Assembly: GCF_003071365.1 (NCBI RefSeq)
Contig: NZ_CP028960.1
Location: 2,338,501 to 2,402,500 of the forward strand
Direction of reading: 5' to 3'
Length of the DNA: 64,000 nucleotides
Source of the DNA: Methyloceanibacter sp. wino2
GTDB lineage: Bacteria > Pseudomonadota > Alphaproteobacteria > Rhizobiales > Methyloligellaceae
The notes beneath the pieces are model-generated. The model did no database searches. It was not told the origin of the DNA and was given only the letters and a program-made list of their open reading frames with translations. A program made the position numbers and the translations under genes. Positions 9,198 to 17,539 of the stretch are shown one piece after another. How positions within the stretch are numbered: the stretch's first letter is position 1; each line of letters starts with the position of its first letter.

Positions 9198-9896
9198 TTA
9201 TTGGTCGAGTTTGACCCAGAGGCCTTCGAGGGAAATGCGCCGGTTGAGCGCGCCGGGGTCGGTCAATACCAGCGCTCCGCGCGTCTTTTCGACGAGCGCG
9301 TCTTTCTCCAGCGCGCGCAGGGCGCGGGAGACCACCTCACGGCGCGAGCCGATACGTTCGGCGAGGTCCTGCTGGTTGGGCGGGGGCGAGATGCTCCGCT
9401 GGCCGTCATGGCCCGGGCGCGGGCGCGACAGGCGCAAGAGTTCGGCGTAGAGCCGCTCGGAAGCCGTCAGGTAGGCGTGCTCGTAAAGCTGCAGGTTGAG
9501 GGAGCGGATGCGCCCCACCAGCATGTTGAGCACTGTGCGGCACACCTCCGGTTCGTGCGCCAAAACGTCCATGAATGCCGCCGCCTTCATGGAGCCGATG
9601 AGGGATGTCTGCATCGTGGTGACGCTTGCAGAGCGGGGGATCCCGTCGATGGCCGCCATTTCCCCGAACATGGAGCCGGGTCCCAGTTCGCCGAGGATGA
9701 CCTGCTTCCCATCGTCGGCGCGGTGGATGACGCGCACCGAGCCGTTGACGACGAAAAGCACGTCGTTCGACGCGTCGTCCATATCGATGACCAGCTCGTT
9801 CGCCGGGTAGGTGCGCCAAGTGACCGCCGGGGCGAAGCGCTTGGCATTTTCCTCGCCGAGCGAGGCGAAGAGTTCTATGTCGCCGATCTCGCCCAT
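9198..9896 (-). CDS. Crp/Fnr family transcriptional regulator
   Basis: 232 residues: an N-terminal cyclic-nucleotide-binding jelly roll (about 10-125, with GPGSMFGEMAAIDGIPRSASVT) and a C-terminal winged helix (about 140-225), recognition helix in LAERIGSRREVVSRALRAL. The phosphate-binding cassette resembles cAMP-type proteins (GEMAAID..RSASV), and there is no N-terminal cysteine cluster, so it is not an FNR-type iron-sulfur sensor. It faces the pnt operon convergently, which does not itself indicate regulation of it. Targets unknown. Confidence 0.88.
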   Translation of the reverse strand: MGEIGDIELFASLGEENAKRFAPAVTWRTYPANELVIDMDDASNDVLFVVNGSVRVIHRADDGKQVILGELGPGSMFGEMAAIDGIPRSASVTTMQTSLIGSMKAAAFMDVLAHEPEVCRTVLNMLVGRIRSLNLQLYEHAYLTASERLYAELLRLSRPRPGHDGQRSISPPPNQQDLAERIGSRREVVSRALRALEKDALVEKTRGALVLTDPGALNRRISLEGLWVKLDQ

Positions 9897-9964
9897 GAAT
9901 TCGGATGATACCAGGGGTCCCGTCCCGGTCCACTCCAGAGGCGGGACGTGACACCAGACATGAC

Positions 9965-9995
9965 AAAGGCCCGGAGGGGGGAACTCCGGACCTTT
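9965..9995 (-). terminator. Hairpin, probable terminator of the 51-aa peptide gene
   Basis: The arms AAAGGCCCGGAG and CTCCGGACCTTT pair with one mismatch. Read on the minus strand it ends in TTTGTC and lies about 60 bases downstream of the small exported peptide gene. Confidence 0.5.
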
Positions 9996-10052
9996 GCTGG
10001 TGAAACGGCTTTTGCGCTACGGGGGGCGAAGCGCGAGGCCGTTCGAATGTCT

Positions 10053-10208
10053 TTAGCGGCCGCTGCCCAAGTCGAGGCCGGAGACGCCCAAGATGCCACC
10101 GCCGAATTTCGGGCCGGCATTTGCCTTCGTTGGGGAAACGGTGATTGTCGCGCAGATCAGCGCAGCGAACAGCGCGCCGAGGATCAGGTGGCTCTTGAGT
10201 GCGATCAT
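10053..10208 (-). CDS. Small exported hypothetical protein (51 aa)
   Basis: Starts at ATG 10208, with GGGAG 7 bases upstream. Residues 1-31 look like a signal peptide (positively charged start, hydrophobic LILGALFAALICATITV, cleavage near ANA), leaving about 20 glycine-rich residues containing FGGGILGVSGLDLG. No family recognised. A good ribosome site, signal peptide and downstream hairpin favour a real gene. Confidence 0.55.
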   Translation of the reverse strand: MIALKSHLILGALFAALICATITVSPTKANAGPKFGGGILGVSGLDLGSGR

Positions 10209-10687
10209 CTTTCGTCTCCCGTGTTCCATGATCCTAAGATAGGGGCTTGCCCGCGAAAGCGCTGTGCATTCCGTCACAGCGCGGCAGACCATCGCCTCGC
10301 CACCGTCTCGTCTCGACCGCCGCGATACGGTTAACCGTCTCGAATTCAACGAAGAACTGCCAAGGTGCGGCCGGGATTCGCCCATTTTGCGGCTTCAATC
10401 GTCCCTTACCCACCTGCGCCTTGGCGGCTGTGCGGTGCGGCGTGTGACTTTTGTCCATTGATTCCCCCACCGTCCGGACCATCTAGCATGAGATCGAGGC
10501 GCCCCTTATCCAAAGGTTAAAGGGAGCTCCAGAGATCGAAAGACGCCATTAGGCAAGCATAAACTCTGGTATTGGGAACTCGGTACAGAGTTCGATCGGA
10601 TGAATGACCCGTTCAGGCGCCATTCATACATGGTCCGTATTTTGCGGGCCGACCAATAATAAAGATAAGAGAGGCGCAGACAGGGTC
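10209..10687. other. Intergenic region of about 480 bp between divergent genes
   Basis: No supported gene. It holds the divergent upstream regions of the 51-aa peptide and the alpha/beta hydrolase, and an imperfect inverted repeat (AACTCTG at 10563 and CAGAGTT at 10587) upstream of the hydrolase. No clear promoter consensus or tRNA was found. Confidence 0.5.
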
Positions 10688-11569
10688 ATGTTGAACCTTA
10701 TTCTAGCTCTTTTCGTGATTTTCGCGCTGTTTTGCATCGTCGCGCGGCTGCTTCATCGCTATTTCCTCTATGTGCCGGACCGCACGCGCATCAACCCGCG
10801 CGAAGCCGGTCTGACGGGCGTCGAGGAGATCGTCTTCAAAGCGGCCGACGGCAAGAAGCTGATCGCCTGGTACCGCCCGGCTGCGCAGGGCAAGCGCACC
10901 CTCCTGTACTTCCCCGGCAACAGCGGCAATGTCGCCGCCCGGGCAGGCAAGATCCAAGCCATCGCCGCAGACGGCTACGGCGTCTTCATCGTCAACTATC
11001 GCGGTTTCGGCGGATCGTCCGGCCGTCCTTCCGAGAAACGTATCGTGCGGGACGCGGTGAGCGCCTACGACGCCTTGCGCGGGCTCGGCGTGCCGCCTCG
11101 TGACATCGTGCTCTATGGCGAGTCGCTCGGCACCGGCGTCGCGACCCAGGTTTGTCAGCAGCGCGAGGCCGAGGCCGTGGTGCTGGAATCGCCATTCACG
11201 TCGGTCGTGGACGTGGGCAAGCTGGCCTGGCCGCTTCTGCCGCTGCAGCAGATCATGGTCGATCAGTATCGCACCATCGACCGCATCGGCTCCGTGGACG
11301 TGCCGCTCTTCATCGTCCATGGCGGCCGTGATGCGGTCATCCCTCTCGATATGGCGCGCCGCGTTTTTCATGCGGCCAGCGATCCGAAGACCCTCACGGT
11401 CGTGCCGCGCGCCGGACACAACGATCTGTTCGAGCAGGGTGCCTGGGCCCGGGTGCGCGACTTCCTGGCCGGTCTCGGTACCGAAGCCGTGCCCGCGGTC
11501 GAAACGCAGAACGCGGCCCGCGCCGGACGGCCTGTGGAGATCCCGGCCGCAGCCGCGGCAGAGCGCTAG
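10688..11569 (+). CDS. Alpha/beta hydrolase (BEM46/YfhR-like)
   Basis: 293 residues from ATG 10688. An N-terminal hydrophobic segment (2-20) likely anchors it to the membrane. Hydrolase motifs: LLYFPGNSGN (oxyanion region, about 77-86), the nucleophile elbow YGESLGTG (serine near 146), the acid in HGGRDAVIP, and the terminal histidine in PRAGHNDLFE. This order matches the BEM46-like serine hydrolases (peptidase S9/S33 fold). Substrate unknown. The start at 10688 was preferred because the hydrophobic anchor begins there. A hairpin terminator follows the stop. Confidence 0.82.
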   Translation: MLNLILALFVIFALFCIVARLLHRYFLYVPDRTRINPREAGLTGVEEIVFKAADGKKLIAWYRPAAQGKRTLLYFPGNSGNVAARAGKIQAIAADGYGVFIVNYRGFGGSSGRPSEKRIVRDAVSAYDALRGLGVPPRDIVLYGESLGTGVATQVCQQREAEAVVLESPFTSVVDVGKLAWPLLPLQQIMVDQYRTIDRIGSVDVPLFIVHGGRDAVIPLDMARRVFHAASDPKTLTVVPRAGHNDLFEQGAWARVRDFLAGLGTEAVPAVETQNAARAGRPVEIPAAAAAER

Positions 11570-11600
11570 CGCTCGTTTCTCATCACCCCTCGTGGGCTCC

Positions 11601-11634
11601 ATGGCCGGCACGGACCTCCGCGCCGGCCATTTTT
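11601..11634 (+). terminator. Intrinsic terminator after the alpha/beta hydrolase
   Basis: ATGGCCGGC and GCCGGCCAT form a perfect 9-bp stem with a 12-base loop, followed by TTTTG. It lies about 30 bases after the hydrolase stop codon. Confidence 0.65.
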
Positions 11635-11704
11635 GTGCGCGGGTTTCCGGCCGAGGACTGCGGCGCCTGAGGGACGTCTGGCGTCCAATTTGCAAGGCTC
11701 ATCG

Positions 11705-12184
11705 ATGAAGCACGCAACAGCCGTCAGAGATGAGGATTTCGCGATGACCGAGATAGCGCCGACCCAACCGCTCGTTCCCTATGTCGTATGCGGGCTCAAC
11801 GAGATCCCGAGCAAACGCGCCAAGGACTTTCGGCTGGGACGTATCGAAAACGGCGAGGTGAAGCACTGGTCGGTCGTCATCTACCGCCTGGGCCAGCAGG
11901 TCTACGGCTACGAAAACCAGTGCCCCCATGAGGGCGTCGGCCTCGATTTCGGCGGCGAGCGCTTCGTCAACGACAACGGCAGCCTCCTGATGTGCGGCAA
12001 GCACGGCGCGTTGTTCAACCCCGGCACTGGCGAGTGCATTGACGGTCCTTGTGTTGGGCTGTCGTTGAAGCCGGTGAACCTCGTCGTTCTCGATGACGAT
12101 GTGTGCATCGTCGGCGTCGAACTGGCCGGCGACGACATCGACGAAGACGACGAGGTGTCACTCTGTGAGGACGCGGGCGTCTAG
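11705..12184 (+). CDS. Rieske [2Fe-2S] domain protein
   Basis: 159 residues if started at 11705 (AAGG 7 bases upstream); ATG 11744 with GAGG 8 bases upstream is an equally good alternative. One Rieske domain with both ligand pairs intact: CPH (C73, H75) and CGKH (C97, H100), then GALFNPGTGECIDGPC. No catalytic oxygenase domain follows and there is no signal peptide, so it resembles a stand-alone soluble ferredoxin-type Rieske protein (electron carrier or small-subunit type). The acidic C-terminus (DDIDEDDE) is unusual. Confidence 0.82.
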   Translation: MKHATAVRDEDFAMTEIAPTQPLVPYVVCGLNEIPSKRAKDFRLGRIENGEVKHWSVVIYRLGQQVYGYENQCPHEGVGLDFGGERFVNDNGSLLMCGKHGALFNPGTGECIDGPCVGLSLKPVNLVVLDDDVCIVGVELAGDDIDEDDEVSLCEDAGV

Positions 12185-12209
12185 AGGACCGGGCAGAGAC
12201 CGCCTGGGG

Positions 12210-12800
12210 CTAGACGGGGCGGTTCTCGTTGCGGTTCTTGACCGGCTCCATCTCCTCGACGCCCTTTTCGAAGCTGATTTCCTCGAACGTGTCGTCGAAT
12301 TTGAGGGCGGCGTCCAAGACATAGGCCGTCTTGTCCACGGTGCTCATCTTCTTGACGTCGTTCTTTTCGATCCTGAGCAGTTCGAGCATTTCCTTCCAAA
12401 CCGACGATTCATCGCACGGGAAGACGTAGAAGCTCTTGCCGTCCACGGTGACCGAGAACGTCTTGCTGAGGTCCACGTTGTTGCAGAACATGAAGTACTT
12501 GCCGTCGGGGCCTAGGAGGTCGCCCATGACGTCGACCACGTCCTGCAGATATTCGAAGTTGTGGAGGTAACCCGCCATGACCGGTATGTGGTCATCGCCC
12601 TTGCTGGAGAGGGTCAGGATCTGCTCCATGCAGAACTCCGGCGGCCGCGCCTCGTCGGCGAGTTTTTCCTGGAACTTCAGAGCGAAATCGCCGCGATAGG
12701 CGAAGCGGTCCCCGTCGGTGGTGGGGGCTTTCAAGACCGCATTGAAGAGGCGGCCTTCGTTCTCCAAACGGCCGTAAGGCGTCTGATCAATCGTCGTCAT
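12210..12800 (-). CDS. Conserved hypothetical protein
   Basis: 196 residues from ATG 12800. No signal peptide, membrane segment or recognised domain. It is an acidic soluble protein with the blocks FAYRGDFALKFQEKLADEA, PVMAGYLHNFEYLQDVVDVMGDL and SFYVFPCDESSVWKEMLELL. It lies convergent to the Rieske gene with about 25 bases between stops. Function unknown. Confidence 0.6.
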   Translation of the reverse strand: MTTIDQTPYGRLENEGRLFNAVLKAPTTDGDRFAYRGDFALKFQEKLADEARPPEFCMEQILTLSSKGDDHIPVMAGYLHNFEYLQDVVDVMGDLLGPDGKYFMFCNNVDLSKTFSVTVDGKSFYVFPCDESSVWKEMLELLRIEKNDVKKMSTVDKTAYVLDAALKFDDTFEEISFEKGVEEMEPVKNRNENRPV

Positions 12801-12971
12801 GGTGGTGTCCCGGTTTGTTGGTTTTCCGACGCAAAAAGCGCCCAGGCGGGACAGATGCAAATGCCCTGCCGGTTTGGGGCCGGCACATTATCTTGGCGCT
12901 ACCGCGCTTCGCGCTACTTGAGCGCGTGTTCTTCGGCGGTATCGTGCAACTCAAGGCGCGCAGATACGACA

Positions 12972-12996
12972 AAGCCGGGAAGGATCTTCCCGGCTC
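12972..12996 (-). terminator. Terminator downstream of rpsU
   Basis: AGCCGGGAAG, loop GAT, CTTCCCGGCT: an almost perfect long stem. On the minus strand it is followed by TTTGTCG and lies about 30 bases after the rpsU stop. Confidence 0.7.
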
Positions 12997-13026
12997 TTGG
13001 CAGCGCTGTAGTTCTGAAGAGTGGTC

Positions 13027-13257
13027 TTAGCGGCGGCCGCGGGGGCGTCCGCCAACGCCAGACTCACGCTGGGCCTTCTTACGGGCCAGCTTCCGCGCCC
13101 GGCGGATGGCCTCGGCCTTCTCGCGGGCACGCTTCTCGGAGGGCTTCTCGTAATAGTTACGGAGCTTCATCTCGCGGAAGATGCCTTCGCGCTGCATTTT
13201 CTTCTTCAGCGCCCGGAGGGCCTGATCGACATTGTTATCGCGAACGACGACTTGCAC
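13027..13257 (-). CDS. rpsU: 30S ribosomal protein S21
   Basis: 76 residues, starting [43 protein letters not shown]... in the standard S21 pattern, with a basic C-terminal helix and a GRPRGRR tail. S21 joins the platform of the 30S subunit and supports initiation. It sits downstream of purK on the same strand, a common arrangement in this order. A strong hairpin follows the stop. Confidence 0.96.
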   Translation of the reverse strand: MQVVVRDNNVDQALRALKKKMQREGIFREMKLRNYYEKPSEKRAREKAEAIRRARKLARKKAQRESGVGGRPRGRR

Positions 13258-13403
13258 GCGTCTCTAATCTCCGAATTAGCGTTGGTTTTGGGATTGGAGC
13301 GAAGCCACAGCAACCCATTTGCGGATCACCTGAATCACGCATCCAGGGGGTGCTCTAGCAAACCTGCGGCGGGTTGTCCAGACCGCGAGAGTGTCATCGG
13401 CGT

Positions 13404-14489
13404 CTATGTTTTAGGGGAAATTCGGTTGATATGGCCCATCTTGCGCCCCGGCCGGGCTTCCGCCTTACCGTAGAGATGCACTGCGGTGCCGGGTTCGGCG
13501 GCGTATTGGCGCCAGCTGTCCGCGTCGCTGCCGATCAGATTGGTCATCACGGCGTCGCTGTGGCGGGCCACGTCGCCAAGAGGCCAGCCGCAAATGGCCC
13601 GGACGTGGTTCTCGAACTGGCTGACGAGGCAGGCATCTTGGGTCCAGTGCCCCGAATTATGGACGCGGGGGGCGATCTCGTTCACGGCAAGGGCAGGGCT
13701 CTCACCGCCGGTCTGGAACATCTCCACGGTGAGGACGCCCACATGGCCGAGCGCCTCGGCGATCTTGCCGGCGATTGCTTGCGCCTCCCTCTCGAGCGCA
13801 GCCGGGATGTTCGCCGGGACCGTGCTGGTGTCGAGGATGCCGTCCTTGTGGACGTTCTCGACCACATCGTAGAAGCGCAAGGCTCCATCCCGCCCACGCA
13901 CCGTCACGACCGAGAGCTCGCGCTCGAACGGGACCATGCCCTCCAGGATCGCCGGCGCCTCGCCGATGGACTCCCAGGCGCTCTCGGCCTCGCGAGGCGT
14001 ATGGATCCAGGCCTGGCCCTTGCCGTCATAGCCGAAGCGGCGGGTCTTGAGCAGGGCCCGCGGCGGGATCCGCAGGATCGACTCTTTCAGGTCAGCCAGC
14101 GTGTCGATGGCGGCGTAAGGCGCGACGGCGATGCCGAGACCGCTCACAAAGTCCTTCTCGACCAGCCGGTCTTGGGCGACTTCGAACGATTTCACGGGCG
14201 GGAAGACCTGGGCCTGCGCGCTGGCCGCCTCCAGGGCTGCCGCGGGCACGTTCTCGAATTCGCACGTCACCACATCCACTTGCTTGGCGAAGCGGGCGAC
14301 CGCGTCCAGGTCGTCATAGTCCCCAACGCTTCCCTTGGCCGCGACGTGGAAGGCCGGGGCGTCCGGGGTGTCGTTGTAGATATGTGTCTTGAGGCCGAGC
14401 CGGCTGGCGGCAGCGGACAGCATGCGGCCGAGCTGGCCGCCGCCCAGAATGCCGATCGTGCTGCCGGGTGGCAGCGGCGCGTCAGTCAT
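13404..14489 (-). CDS. purK: N5-carboxyaminoimidazole ribonucleotide synthase
   Basis: 361 residues from ATG 14489, which overlaps the purE stop by 8 bases (ATGACTGA), giving translational coupling. N-terminal [12 protein letters not shown] is the PurK nucleotide-binding signature; ATP-grasp features include RFGYDGKGQ, the metal region [13 protein letters not shown] and a C-terminal [15 protein letters not shown]. It converts AIR, ATP and bicarbonate to N5-CAIR in purine synthesis, the substrate of PurE encoded just upstream. Confidence 0.96.
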   Translation of the reverse strand: MTDAPLPPGSTIGILGGGQLGRMLSAAASRLGLKTHIYNDTPDAPAFHVAAKGSVGDYDDLDAVARFAKQVDVVTCEFENVPAAALEAASAQAQVFPPVKSFEVAQDRLVEKDFVSGLGIAVAPYAAIDTLADLKESILRIPPRALLKTRRFGYDGKGQAWIHTPREAESAWESIGEAPAILEGMVPFERELSVVTVRGRDGALRFYDVVENVHKDGILDTSTVPANIPAALEREAQAIAGKIAEALGHVGVLTVEMFQTGGESPALAVNEIAPRVHNSGHWTQDACLVSQFENHVRAICGWPLGDVARHSDAVMTNLIGSDADSWRQYAAEPGTAVHLYGKAEARPGRKMGHINRISPKT

Positions 14490-14979
14490 TATCCTCGACG
14501 GTCTCGGCGACCGCGTCGGACTGGGCGCTGCGCCAGGCCTCCAGACGCGACGCCAAGCCGGCGTCCGACACGGCCAGAATGCTGGCCGCGAGAAGCCCCG
14601 CATTGGTGGCGCCCGCCTTGCCGATGGCAAGCGTGCCGACCGGGACGCCGCCCGGCATTTGGGCGATGGACAGGAGGCTGTCGAGCCCTTTCAGGGATTT
14701 GCTTTCGACCGGCACGCCGAGCACAGGCAGGGTCGTCATGGAGGCGGCCATGCCGGGCAGATGCGCGGCCCCGCCGGCGCCGGCGATGATGACCTTCAGG
14801 CCCCGCCCGCGCGCGCCCGTGGCGTAATCGTAGAGGCGCTGCGGGGTGCGGTGGGCCGAGACGACCTTCGTCTCGTACGGCACCATGAGCGCGTCCAGGA
14901 TTTTTGCGGCTGCTTTCAGGGTGGGCCAGTCCGACCGGCTTCCCATGATGATGCCGACGGAGGGGGTTGCCTCGCTCAT
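14482..14979 (-). CDS. purE: N5-carboxyaminoimidazole ribonucleotide mutase
   Basis: 165 residues. The ATG at 14979 gives the typical short N-terminus before [17 protein letters not shown]; an in-frame ATG at 14991 is possible. Class I PurE motifs are complete: GSRSDW, VSAHRTP with the catalytic histidine, and the [12 protein letters not shown] loop. It moves the carboxyl group of N5-CAIR to carbon 4. First gene of the purE-purK unit. Confidence 0.96.
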   Translation of the reverse strand: MSEATPSVGIIMGSRSDWPTLKAAAKILDALMVPYETKVVSAHRTPQRLYDYATGARGRGLKVIIAGAGGAAHLPGMAASMTTLPVLGVPVESKSLKGLDSLLSIAQMPGGVPVGTLAIGKAGATNAGLLAASILAVSDAGLASRLEAWRSAQSDAVAETVEDND

Positions 14980-15199
14980 GCTTTCGCCCATCAAAAAAAC
15001 CGCCCGAAGGCGGATCGCGGAAAGCGCGCGATTATAGGCGGGCCAGGGGGGTTGGCAAGGCGGGTTTCGGCTGGTTCTGGCATCAGGCTTAAAGGCCTTC
15101 GCGCCGGCAACATTGGCCGGAGCAGAAACAAGCAAGCCAAGCGCCGGAAAAGGCGGCATGATTGGGATCTGCGATTCCAATCCGGAGCGAGAGAGCCGA

Positions 15200-15622
15200 A
15201 TGTCCGACGCCGTCGTTGTGCCCAAAGTCGACAAGCTGATGCGGCTGTTCCTGCTGGGGTCGGCGCTTCTGATCGTGCCGATCGCGCTCAATTACGGGCT
15301 CGCGCCGGCGAAGACGCTGCCGATGTTTCTGACCATGCCGGAGCTCGGGACGGACCAGACCCATATCTACCGGGGCGTCATGTGCCTCTATCTTGGCGTG
15401 GGGCTGTTTTGGGCCGTCTCGGCCTTCAGGCCCGAATGGCAGCGCGTCGCCATGATCACGGTGATCGGCTTCGCCTGGTCCATCGCGGCCGGGCGGCTGA
15501 TCAGCCTCGTGGTCGATGGACGACCGAGCCTGCTGCTGCTGATCTATCTGGGTATCGAGATTTTCGCGGGGCTGCTGGGCCTTGCCGTCCTGGCGGCGGC
15601 CGACCGGAAGCTTAAGCGATAA
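15200..15622 (+). CDS. DUF4345 family membrane protein
   Basis: 140 residues from ATG 15200 behind GGAGCGAGAG. Four transmembrane segments (about 14-32, 56-74, 80-98, 108-130) and the conserved pair [17 protein letters not shown] and [13 protein letters not shown] mark the DUF4345 family of unknown function. Its last 11 bases overlap convergently with a DUF465 gene. Confidence 0.78.
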   Translation: MSDAVVVPKVDKLMRLFLLGSALLIVPIALNYGLAPAKTLPMFLTMPELGTDQTHIYRGVMCLYLGVGLFWAVSAFRPEWQRVAMITVIGFAWSIAAGRLISLVVDGRPSLLLLIYLGIEIFAGLLGLAVLAAADRKLKR

Positions 15623-15818
15623 TATCGGGAAGCAGTTCGTCTTCGATCCGGATGATCTCGTCTTTCAGAAAGAGCTTCTTCTTTTTTAGTCGCTTGAGCT
15701 GCAATGCGTCCGCGCGGCCCGACTCCTCCAGCGCGTTGATCGCACTGTCCAGGTCGCGGTGCTCTTGTTTGAGCTTCCCCAGTACAGCCCGAAGCTCGCG
15801 GATCTCCTCGCTCTCCAT
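15612..15818 (-). CDS. DUF465 (YdcH family) coiled-coil protein
   Basis: 68 residues from ATG 15818, with AAGGAG 6 bases upstream. Two antiparallel-type helices (LRAVLGKLKQEHRDLDSAINALE and LQLKRLKKKKLFLKDEI) are diagnostic of DUF465 small proteins. Function unknown. A second, divergently transcribed DUF465 gene begins about 200 bases away. Confidence 0.88.
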   Translation of the reverse strand: MESEEIRELRAVLGKLKQEHRDLDSAINALEESGRADALQLKRLKKKKLFLKDEIIRIEDELLPDIIA

Positions 15819-16016
15819 CGGGCGCTCCTTGTTCATGTGGCCGGGAGTATCTTTCCGAACCTCAATTGGCGCAAGAGGCCGTCCGCCGGATCGCCGGTCC
15901 CGACGGTCCAATTCTTAAAGGTTGCGTCGAAACGACCGCCCAATCAGCCGTGATTAGACAAGGCCCGGTCTCTTTGTCAGAATAGTTACATCGACAATTC
16001 AATTCGGAGGTCCGGT

Positions 16017-16184
16017 ATGGCGTTAGAAGCGCATCTCGATGAATTGGCAGAGAAACACCGCGCTTTGGATCGGAAGATCGATGAAGAACAAGGAAGGCCC
16101 ACGGCGGACGCCTTCAAAATCGCCGAACTGAAGCGCCGGAAGCTCTACCTCAAAGACGAGATGGAACGCCTGAGACACAGTTAG
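16017..16184 (+). CDS. DUF465 (YdcH family) protein, 55 aa
   Basis: Short gene starting at ATG 16017 with CGGAGG 6 bases upstream. The product has the same layout as its divergent neighbour: LDELAEKHRALDRKIDEE, a short linker, then IAELKRRKLYLKDEMERL. The shared LK(R/K)..KL.LKDE segment shows the two are paralogues. Function unknown. Confidence 0.85.
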   Translation: MALEAHLDELAEKHRALDRKIDEEQGRPTADAFKIAELKRRKLYLKDEMERLRHS

Positions 16185-16218
16185 CCTCACGAGGTCTCGA
16201 GGCTTTTCAGCCCCAAGG

Positions 16219-16361
16219 CCATCGGCCTCCGTCCCCGGAGGCCTGATCGAGAGAATTGCATTATTGCCGTGCCCGGCCTGTGGAAAACTCGCAGTGCTCC
16301 GCGCGGACCGGAGTTGTTGTTGCCACGCCCTTTTAGCCCCGCGCTACGGCGTGGCTTTTTA
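16219..16361 (+). ncRNA. Possible small RNA or structured 3' region ending in a terminator
   Basis: The 300-bp gap after the second DUF465 gene has two hairpins: GGCCTCCG-TCCC-CGGAGGCC near 16225-16244 and a GCCACGCC/GGCGTGGC stem (16322-16355) followed by TTTTT. It may be a stand-alone RNA or a long 3' UTR. No promoter consensus is evident and no family is recognised. Confidence 0.3.
16322..16361 (+). terminator. Intrinsic terminator with long loop
   Basis: GCCACGCC and GGCGTGGC pair over 8 bp around an 18-base loop and are followed directly by TTTTT and ATTG. It lies between the small DUF465 gene and the cytochrome c gene. Confidence 0.6.
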
Positions 16362-16484
16362 TTGTCCGGGCCTATTTATTGTCTGGCGTGTGGAACCGCG
16401 GGCCCGTCTTGACGTATCTCAGTGGTGCCCGCGCAATCTGCGCTATAGCTATGCCGGGCTCGAATCAAACTTGAGGCGGAGGCC

Positions 16485-16871
16485 ATGCGGCTGGGACTGG
16501 GCGGCTTTTTCGAACGCGGCGTGCTGACGGCGCTGCTGGTTTTCACAACCCTGCCAGCGCTCGGCGCTGACGAAGACCCGACGGCCAAGGGCGAGGCGAT
16601 GGCCAAGGGCGAGGCGATCGTGAGCGAGCATTGCGGCCGCTGCCATGCGATCGGGGTGGCCGGCGAGAGCCCGAACAAGGAAGCGCCGCCGTTCCGCGTT
16701 CTTTCCGAAAACTATCCCGTCGACGATCTGGCAGAGTCGCTGGCCGAAGGCATCATGTCCGGGCATCCGGACATGCCCGTCTTCGTCTTCCAGCCCGACG
16801 AGGTGGATGCGATCATCGCCTATCTGCAGTCCATCCAGGTCACGCCGGAGCCGGCGGACGCCCAAGGGTAG
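16485..16871 (+). CDS. Small c-type cytochrome
   Basis: 128 residues. A signal peptide (about 1-27, ending LGA) is followed by one haem-binding CGRCH motif (C50, C53, H54); a methionine in SGHPDMPVF (about 97) is the likely sixth ligand. This is a class I soluble periplasmic cytochrome c. GAGG lies 8 bases before the ATG. Just ahead of the haem motif the unit AKGEAMAKGEA is a recent in-frame duplication, also visible in the DNA. No oxidase or dehydrogenase gene is adjacent. Confidence 0.86.
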   Translation: MRLGLGGFFERGVLTALLVFTTLPALGADEDPTAKGEAMAKGEAIVSEHCGRCHAIGVAGESPNKEAPPFRVLSENYPVDDLAESLAEGIMSGHPDMPVFVFQPDEVDAIIAYLQSIQVTPEPADAQG

Positions 16872-16915
16872 ATGCGAAGGAACAGGCGTCAAAGGGTAGG
16901 CGCTGTGCCTGTTCC

Positions 16916-17293
16916 TCAGACGTCGGCGGCGCCTTCCGGCCACATCAGCCAGTCGCGGGCTTCGGCGATCTGGTCCGGGGCGAAATGCTCGACCTCGCAG
17001 GTGATGAAGGGCGCCACGAAGCTGGACCACAGATTGCGGATATGCGGGTCGCAGACGATGGCGATGCGGTTGAAATCCTTGAGGTGACGGAGGCTGAACT
17101 TCACGTCGTGCCACAGAGCGGCGGCATCCATGCCCTCGAAGTCGGAGATCTGTTCCAAGACGCGGACCTGACCATGGCGCGCAATGAAGGCTTCCAGCTT
17201 GTCCGCGACGCGGTCGAACTCCTCGGTCGACACCTTGCCGCCTATGTGGATTTCGACGGCCTGGGCATTGTCATGTTCGACATATGACAACAT
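16916..17293 (-). CDS. SpoIIAA-like (STAS/SEC14-type) protein
   Basis: 125 residues starting MLSYVEHDNAQAVEIHIGGKVSTEEF, the usual opening of SpoIIAA-like proteins (PF11964). The middle FSLRHLKDFNRIAIVCDPHIRNLWSSFV and the end VEHFAPDQIAEARDWL also fit. The domain has a STAS-like fold, may bind lipophilic ligands, and has no assigned reaction. Convergent with the cytochrome gene. Confidence 0.75.
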   Translation of the reverse strand: MLSYVEHDNAQAVEIHIGGKVSTEEFDRVADKLEAFIARHGQVRVLEQISDFEGMDAAALWHDVKFSLRHLKDFNRIAIVCDPHIRNLWSSFVAPFITCEVEHFAPDQIAEARDWLMWPEGAADV

Positions 17294-17539
17294 CTACGGA
17301 GTGTACCTCTTGATTGGCGGCAGTTGCCAAGACGGAACGGTCGCCTGTCATGGATCGTGTGAGCGTGAGGGGCGTTGGAACGGGCATGGACGTCATCGCA
17401 AATAAGACTATAGCGCCGGCGGGTGTGTTTTCGATGCAAGAACCGCTCGGACACCATCCAGAAGTAGGTGCTGCGGCTCCGTGCCGCTTCACGGAATTTT
17501 AGGGTTAACGAAGGCAGAATACTGGCCTAAGACACGCAA

